NCBI RefSeq assembly: GCF_039521325.1 | Contig: NZ_BAAACD010000034.1 | Origin: Clostridium_X cadaveris | Lineage (GTDB): Bacteria > Bacillota > Clostridia > Clostridiales > Clostridiaceae | Length of the DNA: 64,000 nucleotides | Direction: 5' to 3' (one strand) | Shown: one piece after another, positions 24,840 through 33,990 of the stretch | How positions within the stretch are numbered: position 1 is the stretch's first letter | How the letters are laid out: every line of letters begins with the position of its first letter | Translations under genes and position numbers: made by a program | The notes under the pieces: model-generated | Told to the model about the DNA's origin: nothing | What the model saw: only the letters and a program-made list of their open reading frames with translations | Database searches by the model: none

Positions 24840-26156
24840 TTATCTAGTTTTTAATTTAAGATAGAACAATAGTCCAACAGCACACCATATTATAAGAGCT
24901 ATCATTGATTCTTCTCCAAGACATGCTGGCGACATTGGAAGAAGTAATAATAAAACAAATAGTATGCTTATAAGAATCCCTAATATAGAAAATACTTTTC
25001 CCGATTTTGTAGTGCACTTTTTATAGGCTATGAATGAAACATAGAAGTATGCTATAGCTGCACCTAAAGAAGACATATCTACAATCCAAAGTATTACCTC
25101 TCTTCCAAACCAAGGTGCTATTAAACTGATGCCTGCTATAAATAATATAGAGTTTTTAAATACATCATTTTTATTTAAATCACCCATTTTCTTTGGCAGC
25201 ATTCCGTAATTTGCTATAGAACCTAAGAGCTTTGAACTGCAAAGCATAAATCCATTTATTCCACTCCATACTGCTGCACTTAAAGCTATTATAAGCATAA
25301 AGAAAAATGCCTTTCCTAAAGTTCCTTGCACTGCACTTCCTGTTGCCCACTCCAAAGCTGACGCTTCACTAGAACTAAATGCTAACGCAGTTATTACATT
25401 TAATATATTATAAATTGATGTACCTATTAATAATGAAATAATTGCAATTAGAGATGCTTTTTTAGCTGAAAAGTTAAACTCTTTACTAAGTTGAGGTATT
25501 GCATCAAATCCTACAAATGCAAATGGAGTTATTGCAAATACTTTAGCTATTCCACCTAGGTCAAACTTATAATTTGTAATGTAATTAGCTGCAAAAGCAG
25601 TTTTATCTCCTTTTATAAGCATTCCTGCAAAAACAAGAGCGACCATTGATATAAGCGCAAATATTATAAATTTCTGTACCTTGCTTGTTTCTTTAACTCC
25701 TCTTATATTTAAATAAGCAAAAATTAATATTACTAAAGTAGATACAAGTATTTCTCCTAAGTAGACATTATATCCTGCTACATTATATAAATAACCAAAT
25801 TCCAAAACTCCCCCAACCAGTTTTTTTATAACTAATGGAAAAGCTGTTGCATTAAGTGGAATCATGGTGAAATAAGCTAGTGTCAAAAACCAGCCAACTA
25901 TAAATCCATGACTCTTTCCTAAATTATTATATGTAAATGAAAATTCTCCACCCTCTTCATTCTGGCTGTTCATCATGACTTCATAATTTTTTTCAATTAT
26001 AACAATGCATAATGCTCCAAATACAAGTCCTAGAGCTGTATTTATAACTCCACCTTCCTTTAGAAACTTAGTTCCTGGAAGCATAAACGAACCCCAGCCT
26101 ATGATTGCGCCTACTACTATTGAAAATAAGTCTAAACGCCCTAAGTATTTCTTCAT
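24840..26156 (-). CDS. APC-family amino-acid permease
   Basis: 438-residue protein with about 12 membrane helices. The first segment GAIIGWGSFMLPG is the APC substrate-binding break in helix 1; FAFVGFDAIPQLSKEF near 211 is the conserved helix 6 motif. Likely amino acid or amine uptake/exchange; the substrate is not resolvable. Start ATG follows AGGAGGTGG. The gene has its own terminator and is probably monocistronic. Confidence 0.88.
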   Translation of the reverse strand: MKKYLGRLDLFSIVVGAIIGWGSFMLPGTKFLKEGGVINTALGLVFGALCIVIIEKNYEVMMNSQNEEGGEFSFTYNNLGKSHGFIVGWFLTLAYFTMIPLNATAFPLVIKKLVGGVLEFGYLYNVAGYNVYLGEILVSTLVILIFAYLNIRGVKETSKVQKFIIFALISMVALVFAGMLIKGDKTAFAANYITNYKFDLGGIAKVFAITPFAFVGFDAIPQLSKEFNFSAKKASLIAIISLLIGTSIYNILNVITALAFSSSEASALEWATGSAVQGTLGKAFFFMLIIALSAAVWSGINGFMLCSSKLLGSIANYGMLPKKMGDLNKNDVFKNSILFIAGISLIAPWFGREVILWIVDMSSLGAAIAYFYVSFIAYKKCTTKSGKVFSILGILISILFVLLLLLPMSPACLGEESMIALIIWCAVGLLFYLKLKTR

Positions 26157-26188
26157 AGAGTTTCCACCTCCTTTTTTAAATAATAAAA

Positions 26189-26225
26189 CTACGATTAATA
26201 CCTATATAGGTTTCTTTAATCGTAG
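26189..26225 (-). terminator. Terminator of the YeeE/YedE gene
   Basis: CTACGATTAA / TTAATCGTAG 10-bp stem followed on the minus strand by TTTTATTATTT. Confidence 0.75.
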
Positions 26226-26255
26226 CCTTATTATTATTAATTTACCTTTTTTATT

Positions 26256-27500
26256 TTATCTTGTCATTATTTTTTTGTATATTATGTTTCCGAAGATTCC
26301 GCCTAAAACTAAAAATACAAGGAATATCCATCCTGATAATGAGAAGTTAGCTATTGGAGTATATAAAGCTCCTACATTACATCCATTTGATAATCTTGTA
26401 CCAAATCCCATAGCTAAACCACCAACTATATATATTAATGCTTCTTTAAAAGTTATTGATAATCCAGCCTTGAAAGTCTTTACAAAGTCTCCTGCTAAAA
26501 GTAATGCTATAAGTGTTCCTAATATTATACCTGTATTTTGAACATTCATACCATTTTGGAAGAAAGGTGCTGTGAACATTTCTACTGGTTTACTTGCAAA
26601 AGCTGCTATACTTTCTGGAGATACTCCAAACGCTACAAGTAATCTACCAAACCAAAAACCATAAGGAGTAGATGCTCCCCATCCTGCTTTAGTAACTCCC
26701 ATTAAAAGTATAAATATACTTCCTATTGCAACTGCTCCTATGCCAAGTGTCCATGGCTTTACGAATAATCTTTCGTATATAGAGTTGTATGACTCTTGTT
26801 CTTTGCGAGCTTTTTCTTGAAGTACTTCTGTCTCTACATCAAAATATTTTTTCTCCGATTTTCTCTTGTCTTCATACTTCTTAGCTATCCAAATTGTTAT
26901 ACCTGCAAATATTGCTGTTAGTATTATTGCTCCCAAATATCCTTCTAATCCATCCCATTTGAATAGGTCTGGAAGGAATACACCATCCTTAAAAGTCTCA
27001 GTTGATATTAATGTCTCTTTTATCCAAGGTGCTGTACTTTGAAGTGGAAATCCTAAATATACTCCCATTCCAAAGAATACAAGTGTTATTAAAGCACGAG
27101 GCATTCCTGTAACTACATCAGTAAGAACTCCTGATGCACAGCAGCTTGAAAAAGCCATACCTAAACCGAATATTAAACCGCCTAATATAAGTCCTAAATT
27201 AATTGGGTTAACCCATAAATCGTATTGAGTTACGTCTTGTCCTATAAAGAAACAAACACTTACTACTGCGCTTCCTAAAAATAATATCATTAGCATTCTC
27301 ATTAATTTTGTAGAACCGCTTCTATAACTTCTGTTTACTCCACCTGCAAATCCGAAGAATGATCTTGTTAATGCATAGCCTAATCCTAATCCTGCTAGTA
27401 GTCTAAAGAATAACATAGGACTACCAAGATTAACTTTTCCTACTATTAAAATCGCAGCAAGCAGCAGAAATCCAATAATATATTCCATATTCTTTTTCAT
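26256..27500 (-). CDS. YeeE/YedE (TsuA-type) sulfur-compound transporter
   Basis: 414-residue polytopic membrane protein with two repeats of the YeeE/YedE fold. The conserved cysteines that pass thiosulfate or related sulfur compounds are visible in SSCCASGVLTD near 120 and SNGCNVGALY near 372. A longer cytosolic segment (KKYEDKRKSEKKYFDVETEV) separates the halves. It lies 48 bases downstream of a CoA-disulfide reductase with rhodanese domain, so the pair probably imports and handles reduced sulfur. Alternative family role is selenium import (YedE), for which there is no local support. Start ATG after AAGGGAGATGAAATT. Confidence 0.88.
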   Translation of the reverse strand: MKKNMEYIIGFLLLAAILIVGKVNLGSPMLFFRLLAGLGLGYALTRSFFGFAGGVNRSYRSGSTKLMRMLMILFLGSAVVSVCFFIGQDVTQYDLWVNPINLGLILGGLIFGLGMAFSSCCASGVLTDVVTGMPRALITLVFFGMGVYLGFPLQSTAPWIKETLISTETFKDGVFLPDLFKWDGLEGYLGAIILTAIFAGITIWIAKKYEDKRKSEKKYFDVETEVLQEKARKEQESYNSIYERLFVKPWTLGIGAVAIGSIFILLMGVTKAGWGASTPYGFWFGRLLVAFGVSPESIAAFASKPVEMFTAPFFQNGMNVQNTGIILGTLIALLLAGDFVKTFKAGLSITFKEALIYIVGGLAMGFGTRLSNGCNVGALYTPIANFSLSGWIFLVFLVLGGIFGNIIYKKIMTR

Positions 27501-27548
27501 AATTTCATCTCCCTTTAAAATATTTATAATATATATGAATTTAAATAA

Positions 27549-29249
27549 TTAATTAAAATTGTAGTCTGTTACTATCTTTTCTCTTCCAGTAACCATATCA
27601 TTGAAATACTCATGGAAGCTTATTCCCATAAATCCACCTGATACATTGTATATGTTGTTAAAGCCTAAATGACCTAATGCAACACATGCATTGTAGCTTC
27701 TTTGAGCACTTCTGCAGTGAAGATAAACTGGTCTATCCTTTGGTATTTCATTTACTCTGTCTCTTATTTCACTTAGAGGTATATTCTTTGCTCCAACTAT
27801 ATGACTTAGTTCATACTCATCAGCTTCTCTAACGTCTACTATAAACGCGCCGCTTTCTACTAAATCTCTAACTTGATGCACATAAACTTGTTTGAAACTT
27901 CCGTTTAATATGTTTGTAGCAACTAATGCAGCCATATTTACAACATCTTTTGCTGTTCCAAATGGTGGCGCATAGCAAAGTTCTAAATCTGCTAAGTCAT
28001 AAACTGTTCCACCAAATTTTATTAATGTAGCTATTATATCAACTCTTTTATCTACATTTCCACGTCCAATAGCTTGAGCACCTAAAACTCTTCCTGTTGG
28101 AACTTCGAAGATAAGTTTAAAGTGAAGTGGTTCGCTGTCTGGCATCAACCCAACTTTATCTTGAGGTATAACTCTTACTACATCATAATTTATATTTAAT
28201 TTTTGAGCCTTTATAAGTCCTTCTGTAAGTCCTGTTGATGCTCCGTTAAAATCAAAAACTTGAATACATGAAGAACCAATAAATCCTGTATTTCTGCTTG
28301 GTATTCCGTGAATATGATTTGCAACTGCTCTAGCCTCTTTTTGAGCTGGTCCTGCAAGAGCAAGCTTTGTTTTGCTGTGTGTTAATGCATTAAATACTTC
28401 TACAGCATCTCCTACTGCGTATATATCTCTATCATTAGTTAAGTAGTTTTGATCTACTTTTATAGCACCAGTCTCTCCGATTTCTAGTCCTGATTTTTTA
28501 GCAAGGTCAGTTTCTGGAGCAACACCTATTGCCATAACAACTGCATCTGCAGCAACTTTCTTTCCTGATCCTAAGACTACAAGGTTCTTTTCAAATGAGT
28601 CTACTTTATCTCCAACTATAAGATTAACTCCGTTATCATAAAGTGATTTATGTAATATCTGAACCATATCATAATCAAAAGTTCTCATTATTTGATCCAT
28701 TGCCTCAACTAAAGTAACGTTATATCCTGCTTCTTTTAGATTTTCAGCAACCTCAACACCAATGAATCCTCCACCGATAACTGTTATATTCTTGGCTCCA
28801 TTATCCTTTATAAAAACATTTAATTTTGCTATATCTACAACATTTCTTACTGTAAATAAATTAATATCGGAAATTCCTTTTATAGGAGGAACTATAGCCT
28901 TAGCTCCTGGAGATAGAACAAGCTTATCATAGCTTTCTTTGTGTTCTTTTCCTGTAACAACATTTTTTACAGTAACTTCTTTGTTTTCTCTATCTATTTC
29001 AGTAACTTCACTGAATACTCTTGCATCAATTCTGTATTGTTTGAAGAAAGTTTCTGGCTTCATAAGAACTAAATCTTCATGATCTTCAACCTTTCCACTC
29101 AAATGATATGGCAAACAGCAATTTGAGAATGAAACGTGTGGTCCTCTTTCAAACATTACAATCTCATTGCTCTCATCTAATCTTCTAAGACGTGCTGCTG
29201 TAGATGCTCCTCCAGCAACTCCTCCAACTATTACTATTTTCTTTCCCAT
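27549..29249 (-). CDS. CoA-disulfide reductase with C-terminal rhodanese domain
   Basis: 566-residue flavoprotein. N-terminal VIVGGVAGGAS (FAD loop), NCCLPYHLSG near 44 (the redox Cys of CoA-disulfide reductase / NADH oxidase; two adjacent cysteines here), a second nucleotide site ITVIGGGFIGVEVAE near 160, DAVEVF and a dimerisation domain. The C-terminus from about 455 is a rhodanese domain with HCRSAQRS (persulfide Cys near 511). Fusions like this use persulfides or CoA disulfides with NAD(P)H and are tied to sulfur-carrier function. The ATG at 29249 has AAAGG ten bases upstream. Expression is likely under the divergent LysR gene. Confidence 0.93.
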   Translation of the reverse strand: MGKKIVIVGGVAGGASTAARLRRLDESNEIVMFERGPHVSFSNCCLPYHLSGKVEDHEDLVLMKPETFFKQYRIDARVFSEVTEIDRENKEVTVKNVVTGKEHKESYDKLVLSPGAKAIVPPIKGISDINLFTVRNVVDIAKLNVFIKDNGAKNITVIGGGFIGVEVAENLKEAGYNVTLVEAMDQIMRTFDYDMVQILHKSLYDNGVNLIVGDKVDSFEKNLVVLGSGKKVAADAVVMAIGVAPETDLAKKSGLEIGETGAIKVDQNYLTNDRDIYAVGDAVEVFNALTHSKTKLALAGPAQKEARAVANHIHGIPSRNTGFIGSSCIQVFDFNGASTGLTEGLIKAQKLNINYDVVRVIPQDKVGLMPDSEPLHFKLIFEVPTGRVLGAQAIGRGNVDKRVDIIATLIKFGGTVYDLADLELCYAPPFGTAKDVVNMAALVATNILNGSFKQVYVHQVRDLVESGAFIVDVREADEYELSHIVGAKNIPLSEIRDRVNEIPKDRPVYLHCRSAQRSYNACVALGHLGFNNIYNVSGGFMGISFHEYFNDMVTGREKIVTDYNFN

Positions 29250-29356
29250 TTCATACCAACCTTTCAATCTATATTTAAACTACTTACAAAGTTTTCAATA
29301 TTGTTAAAAAAATATCTTACTGTTAAAATCATAACATAAATTAAAACCTGTGCATA

Positions 29357-29391
29357 ATAAGAAAACTTTATTCATGATAAGTATTTCTTAT
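29357..29391. promoter_or_regulatory. Candidate LysR-type operator
   Basis: Inverted repeat ATAAGAAA (29357-29364) / TTTCTTAT (29384-29391) centred in the 226-bp gap between the CoA-disulfide reductase and LysR genes, also with an inner TTATTCATGATAA. Position and symmetry suit a LysR site; not otherwise proven. Confidence 0.5.
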
Positions 29392-29475
29392 ATCAGTTAA
29401 AATTCTAAAAAACTTTACATTTTCTCTGATTGTAGGGTAAAATAAACTCATTATAATATATTGGAAGTGATAAAT

Positions 29476-30369
29476 ATGAATATTACATACTTACGTTCTT
29501 TTTATACAACCGTTAAATTTAACAGTATTTCAAAAGCAGCAAAAGATATGCATTTGACTCAACCTGGACTTAGTATGCAGCTTCAAAGCCTTGAAAATGA
29601 AATAGGTACGAAGCTTCTTAATAGAAGTAACAAGGGTGTGGAGCTTACCGATGAAGGCAAAGTTGTATATGAATATGCAGGTACTATGATATCATTAGCA
29701 GATAATTTGGAACGTGATTTAAAAAATATACAGAATAAGAAATCAAGTCTTGTAATATGTTCCTGTAAAAGCATAGGTGAGCATATACTTCCTTGCAGTA
29801 TATATACTTTTAAAGAAATTCATTTTAATATAGACATTGCCATGGAAATATACAACTCTCAAAACGTGTTAAAAAAACTACTAAATCATGATGCAAATAT
29901 TGGCATAATTACAGGTGTAGATATACCACAAAATATAATTGCTGCTCCTATCATGCATGATAATTTAGTCTTAGTCAGTGGGAAAGATGCAAAAGAAAGT
30001 ACCATCACTTTAGATGAACTTACCAGTTTGCCTCTTATACTTAGAGAACAAGGTTCTGGCATTTTAGCTCTATTAGAAAACGAATTAAATGAAAAGCATT
30101 TAACTTTACATAATTTAAATGTTCTTATTTCATTAAATTCAGTGGAGTCAATTAAATCGTCAGTATCATCAGGCAGAGGATATGCTTTCCTTCCTGAATC
30201 TGTAGTAAGTCACGAACTAAAAACAGGTTCACTAAAAAAGATCTCTATTAAAGATTTCACTATCCCTTTTGACTATTATGTTGCTTTCAGAGACAACTAT
30301 TCTTTAACTGAATATGAAAAGAAATTCGTTGACTTTCTTTCCTCAAAGAAGCGTTGTTTTTGCTACTAG
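29476..30369 (+). CDS. LysR-family regulator of the sulfur module
   Basis: 297-residue LysR-type regulator. Helix-turn-helix YLRSFYTTVKFNSISKAAKD and MHLTQPGLSMQLQSLE at 1-45; co-inducer domain follows. ATG at 29476 has GGAAGTGAT nine bases upstream. It is divergent from the CoA-disulfide reductase/YeeE operon and therefore its likely controller. Cysteines cluster near residue 95 (VICSCKS, then LPC) and at the C-terminus (RCFCY), which could sense thiols or sulfane sulfur, although this is inference. Confidence 0.9.
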   Translation: MNITYLRSFYTTVKFNSISKAAKDMHLTQPGLSMQLQSLENEIGTKLLNRSNKGVELTDEGKVVYEYAGTMISLADNLERDLKNIQNKKSSLVICSCKSIGEHILPCSIYTFKEIHFNIDIAMEIYNSQNVLKKLLNHDANIGIITGVDIPQNIIAAPIMHDNLVLVSGKDAKESTITLDELTSLPLILREQGSGILALLENELNEKHLTLHNLNVLISLNSVESIKSSVSSGRGYAFLPESVVSHELKTGSLKKISIKDFTIPFDYYVAFRDNYSLTEYEKKFVDFLSSKKRCFCY

Positions 30370-30450
30370 AATTAGTGAAAAAATGAAAATTTACATATTA
30401 TAAAATTTTAAATATCTTAAATAAAAAATCAGATTTGGTATATTTTTTGT

Positions 30451-30504
30451 AAATGAAAACAGGATCAGAAACAAATCGGCGATGATATAACCTCATTTTC
30501 ATTT
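30451..30504. other. Imperfect inverted repeat after the LysR gene
   Basis: AAATGAAAACAGG (30451-30463) and CCTCATTTTCATTT (30491-30504) can pair over 12-13 bases, followed eight bases later by the terminator. Possibly a long-loop hairpin stabilising the transcript end. Confidence 0.4.
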
Positions 30505-30512
30505 ATGAGCGT

Positions 30513-30568
30513 AAAAGGAAGCTTTTGCTCCATAGTGATTACTCACCTATTTTGCAAAAGCTCCTTTT
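30513..30568. terminator. Bidirectional terminator, LysR and transglutaminase genes
   Basis: AAAAGGAAGCTTTTGC / GCAAAAGCTCCTTTT pair over 15 positions; T-runs on both strands; lies between convergent genes. Confidence 0.8.
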
Positions 30569-30570
30569 CT

Positions 30571-31599
30571 TTATTTCATAATATCATATTCATAAACAAC
30601 TTTATCATTATTGTACATCTTTATCTTCTTATCCTTGTCATCAATTTCCCATTTATTGCAGTTTCGAAAACTTGAATACCTAGCCTCAGGACATACTCTT
30701 CTCTCCATGTTTGGAAACCAGTCCCTAGTTGGTGATATATAGTTTGGCAGCGCTCCTGTATCATAACGCTCTTCGTCACTCATTGCAAAATACATTACTC
30801 CCTGACCATTAGATAATGGGTTCGTGCTTTCAAAAGTAGGGTCAAAATGATAATTTATACCATCAATCTTCGCAATTGTCCATGCATGATGTGTTCCATT
30901 AATCATAGGCCCACCAGCCTCACTACATTCTATCCCAACTTGTCTAAGTAAAAACTCATAAATGCTGCTATAAGTCTGACAAAGACCGACCCCTTCCATT
31001 ATTCCTTTATAGCTGCTATGCATAGGATCATCATCATAGGTTATGTGAGTTGCAACATATTTATAAAGCTTTAATGCCTTTGTAAAATCATCATCTTTTT
31101 CACTTAGATTATCATTTAATATTTCTTCTACCTTTGCTATAAAATCATTAACTTTGATCTTATATTCCCCTACAGGTATTTTGTATGTTATATTTATCTT
31201 CTTACTATCCACATCATAGGTGAAGTCATCAATAAATACTTTAGGAAAAAATCCTGCAAATATTCCTCTTGAAATCCTATCACATTGCTTTTGGGACTCC
31301 AGATCCATATTGACTTCTGTTTTCCCATCTATAACTGCATCTAATAACTCTTTATACCTATCATAATCTTCACCAATAAATTCCCTCTGTTCCTTTACCA
31401 TAAGATATGGATTATAGTTGAATTTCTTTTTTTCTATCTCAGGTGCTTGTACAACAGTTTCCTCCTGTTTTGAAACTTCTTCTTTTGTGTCTTCAGCCTT
31501 AGTACATGCCCCTAATGTCAAAGTAATACTACATAGTAGCATCACTGCCAAATGTTTTAATACTGCTTTATTTTGTATTTTTAGTCTCGATAATTTCAT
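30571..31599 (-). CDS. Lipoprotein with transglutaminase-like domain
   Basis: 342 residues. Signal ending in lipobox LTLGAC near 32, an acidic, Lys/Glu-rich linker, then a transglutaminase/protease-like domain: catalytic Cys in GVGLCQTYS near 205, His in HHAW near 237, and Asp in HFDPTF near 252. The triad is complete. Surface-anchored enzyme, either cleaving or cross-linking envelope proteins; partners unknown. It lies next to another lipoprotein on the same strand (49 bases apart), so the two may be co-transcribed. Cytosolic variants of this domain exist, but the lipobox argues for the outer surface. Confidence 0.85.
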   Translation of the reverse strand: MKLSRLKIQNKAVLKHLAVMLLCSITLTLGACTKAEDTKEEVSKQEETVVQAPEIEKKKFNYNPYLMVKEQREFIGEDYDRYKELLDAVIDGKTEVNMDLESQKQCDRISRGIFAGFFPKVFIDDFTYDVDSKKINITYKIPVGEYKIKVNDFIAKVEEILNDNLSEKDDDFTKALKLYKYVATHITYDDDPMHSSYKGIMEGVGLCQTYSSIYEFLLRQVGIECSEAGGPMINGTHHAWTIAKIDGINYHFDPTFESTNPLSNGQGVMYFAMSDEERYDTGALPNYISPTRDWFPNMERRVCPEARYSSFRNCNKWEIDDKDKKIKMYNNDKVVYEYDIMK

Positions 31600-31647
31600 T
31601 AATTAATGTCTCTCCTTTAATTTAAGTTGTACTTTAATAAACATATT

Positions 31648-32580
31648 CTACTTGCTAATCTCGCCGTTATATTTCCAAGTTTGACCATAGTTTTCACTAA
31701 CAAGTTTTATATATTTATTTTTTTCATTGCTTAAGTTATCTTCATTTGTTCCCTGCCCTATATACATTTCTCCATGTTTTCCTGAAAACTTAGGAACATT
31801 AGGAGTGGTATATGAACTCTTTAACTCTTCTGGTATGGGAAGCTTTAATAATTCCCAAGATGTACCCCCATTTTTAGTCATATAAATATTATCTTTATTT
31901 GCTTTTGTAGTTATAAACCCTATATTTTTATTTCCAAATGAGATTCCTGTAGCAAAGCTCGTGCCTCCTCCATTTAGTACCCCCTTATATTTCCAACAAT
32001 CACCATTATCGCTACTTGTGTATATATGTATATTTTCAAAGTTCATAGCCCTATCACCTGCAATTATTGCATATCCTAAACCGTCCTCTGTATATCCTAT
32101 AAACTGCCTTCTCAACTCAAATCCAATTGAGGACGGGCCTCCTTCACAATTGCTAAGAAGCTGGCTAGTCCTCCAACTTTTCCCCTTATCATCAGATGCA
32201 TAAACAATACTGTCTCCGTATATAAATGCAGTATTGTACTGAGAAATAAAATAGCTTCCTTCAAGTAAGTCCTTAGTTTCCTCTTGAGCTGATGCCATAG
32301 CCTTAAGAGAGCTTAGCGGTACTGGTACCTTAACAAAGTTAATACCATTATCATAAGTTACATAAACATCCTCACCTTCAATCTTATAGCCTTTATCTAT
32401 ATTTAGGATTTCAAGTTTTTCTGGTGTTTTTTCGGATTCTTTTTCAGTATCACTGATATTATGTTTGTTATCATCCGTATTAATTTTGTCATCCTTATTA
32501 TCCAATATATAGCTGCACCCTATTAGATACACTGCCGAAATTACAACTGCTGCTAGTCCAATTATTCTTCTCTTTACCAT
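31648..32580 (-). CDS. Lipoprotein with Asp-box (sialidase-like) propeller
   Basis: 310 residues. Signal with lipobox YLIGC near 22, Asp/Lys-rich linker, then four Asp-box-like repeats: SDDKGKSW near 128, SSDNGDCW near 188, TKNGGTSW near 230 and SENYGQTW near 298. Such repeats form beta-propellers in sialidases, photosystem assembly factors and adhesins. No sialidase FRIP motif or catalytic Arg triad is evident, so enzyme activity is not claimed; binding is more likely. Upstream of, and probably transcribed with, the transglutaminase-like lipoprotein. Confidence 0.8.
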   Translation of the reverse strand: MVKRRIIGLAAVVISAVYLIGCSYILDNKDDKINTDDNKHNISDTEKESEKTPEKLEILNIDKGYKIEGEDVYVTYDNGINFVKVPVPLSSLKAMASAQEETKDLLEGSYFISQYNTAFIYGDSIVYASDDKGKSWRTSQLLSNCEGGPSSIGFELRRQFIGYTEDGLGYAIIAGDRAMNFENIHIYTSSDNGDCWKYKGVLNGGGTSFATGISFGNKNIGFITTKANKDNIYMTKNGGTSWELLKLPIPEELKSSYTTPNVPKFSGKHGEMYIGQGTNEDNLSNEKNKYIKLVSENYGQTWKYNGEISK

Positions 32581-32675
32581 ATTTTCATCACCTTAACCAA
32601 AACTTTCTATTATAAATTTCATTATAACACCATATAGCTTTATGCTATTCCTAAGAAACTCTTAATTTGTACATT

Positions 32676-32713
32676 GAAAAAGCAGCGCCTAGATGAGAAT
32701 CTAGAATCACTGC
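32676..32713 (-). terminator. Terminator of the DUF2812 pseudogene
   Basis: GCAGCGCCTAGAT / ATCTAGAATCACTGC stem with a small internal loop, then TTTTT on the minus strand. Confidence 0.7.
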
Positions 32714-32735
32714 CTCTTTAATGAGTTGCTTTTTA

Positions 32736-33871
32736 TTAAATTTCCTTAAAACATTTTTCATACACTATTTTGATGAATTCCTCATCACTGATATCTTTAA
32801 TATCCTTATGAATTTCTATAAATCTATCTATAGATGAAAGTATAAAAATATTCTCCAGCTTATCTCTAGTTATAGAATAGACCTCCACCCCATTTGGAAA
32901 GTTAAATCTATCTGAAATTGCCTCTACATTATTATTTTCTTTCAATCCACTTAAAGCTCTTTTTTTATAAAAATCTATGATCCAAGAATGTTCGCTTTGA
33001 AGAATTTCGTAATCAAAACGATACTCATCATCATAAAAGCTTGAATACCTCATATATTTTGCAAGTATACTACTATGAAATCTTTCACGCTCTTTATCTT
33101 TCATAGCATCATTAAGATTAAAGTCTTCTGCAGTAAGTTTTATATTAGAAAGCTGTGATGGATTGTTGTCATCTATAGGCGACCTTGTTATAAACAATGC
33201 CAATATAATAAAGACTAAAATATAACCTTTCTTTAATTTATTTTTCCTCTTTATCCTCTTATAATCGTTATACGGTGTAAACTTGTGTCTTCTTTCACCG
33301 ATTTTACTTCTCACTGCCCATATGAAAAAACTCATTATTTCCGTCAAAAGTATTGCTATAAATATCAAGTATAGTATTCCAACAAACAAGGAGGAATTAA
33401 AAGCTATGGCATATTTAATTCTATTTCCAATAAACTCAAAATAAAGCTGCATTGCAAAGAGTATAAGAATAGAAATTTTCATCAGTATCCGAGGTATTGA
33501 TGCATTGAAAATATTCTTAAACTTTTCCTCATCATCAGTCTCAATGAGAATCACTTTATTCTCATCCTCTGTATAGAATATAAGAAGTTTATTTTCTTAG
33601 CATACATAATTCCATCCTGCAGCAATGCAGTATTCTCTATACTCTCTAGATTTTTCCGTGTCTTCTTCATCGTAAATGGACAGCCTTCTGCAGGCTTCAA
33701 CTGAATATTTTAATTTCTTAGGTTCAATCCTTTTAAATTTAAAAAAATACTCATATATGCTCTCAAGAAGCCATCCCTTTTCTGCCATCATCTCTAGATA
33801 TTCCTCAACAGCTGTACATTCATAAGTGAATAAATGAAAAATGTTACCTTTTTAGATTTGTCCTTTTTCAT
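32736..33871 (-). pseudogene. DUF2812-domain membrane protein, broken by frameshift and stop
   Basis: Close paralogue of the next gene upstream. The original start is the ATG at 33871 (GGAGGGCTAAT site); the first residues MKKDKSKKVTFFIYS match, then one base appears lost near 33830, shifting into YECTAVEEYLEMMAEKGW. The frame then runs to a TAA at 33597-33599, where the paralogue has Gln (YICQAG against YVC-stop-EN), and continues in frame to 32736 with four hydrophobic segments. Changing CAA to TAA would explain the stop. Two independent lesions mean the full protein is not made; fragments could be. Confidence 0.85.
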
Positions 33872-33990
33872 ATTAGCCCTCCAATATATAAGATTTCTAT
33901 ATATTACATAGAGCTGTTCTCTACGGTCATCTTCAGTTAATCTTTAACATTATAGCAAAGTCTTGTCCAATTATAGTTTGAAACTATTTC

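Noticed and set aside
26005..26541. Open frame of 178 codons on the plus strand
   Set aside because: It lies antisense to the amino-acid permease and YeeE/YedE genes, has no ribosome site and no recognisable protein; it is a shadow of the real genes.
31648..32580. Sialidase
   Set aside because: Asp-boxes are present but the FRIP motif and Arg triad are not, so enzyme identity is unsupported.
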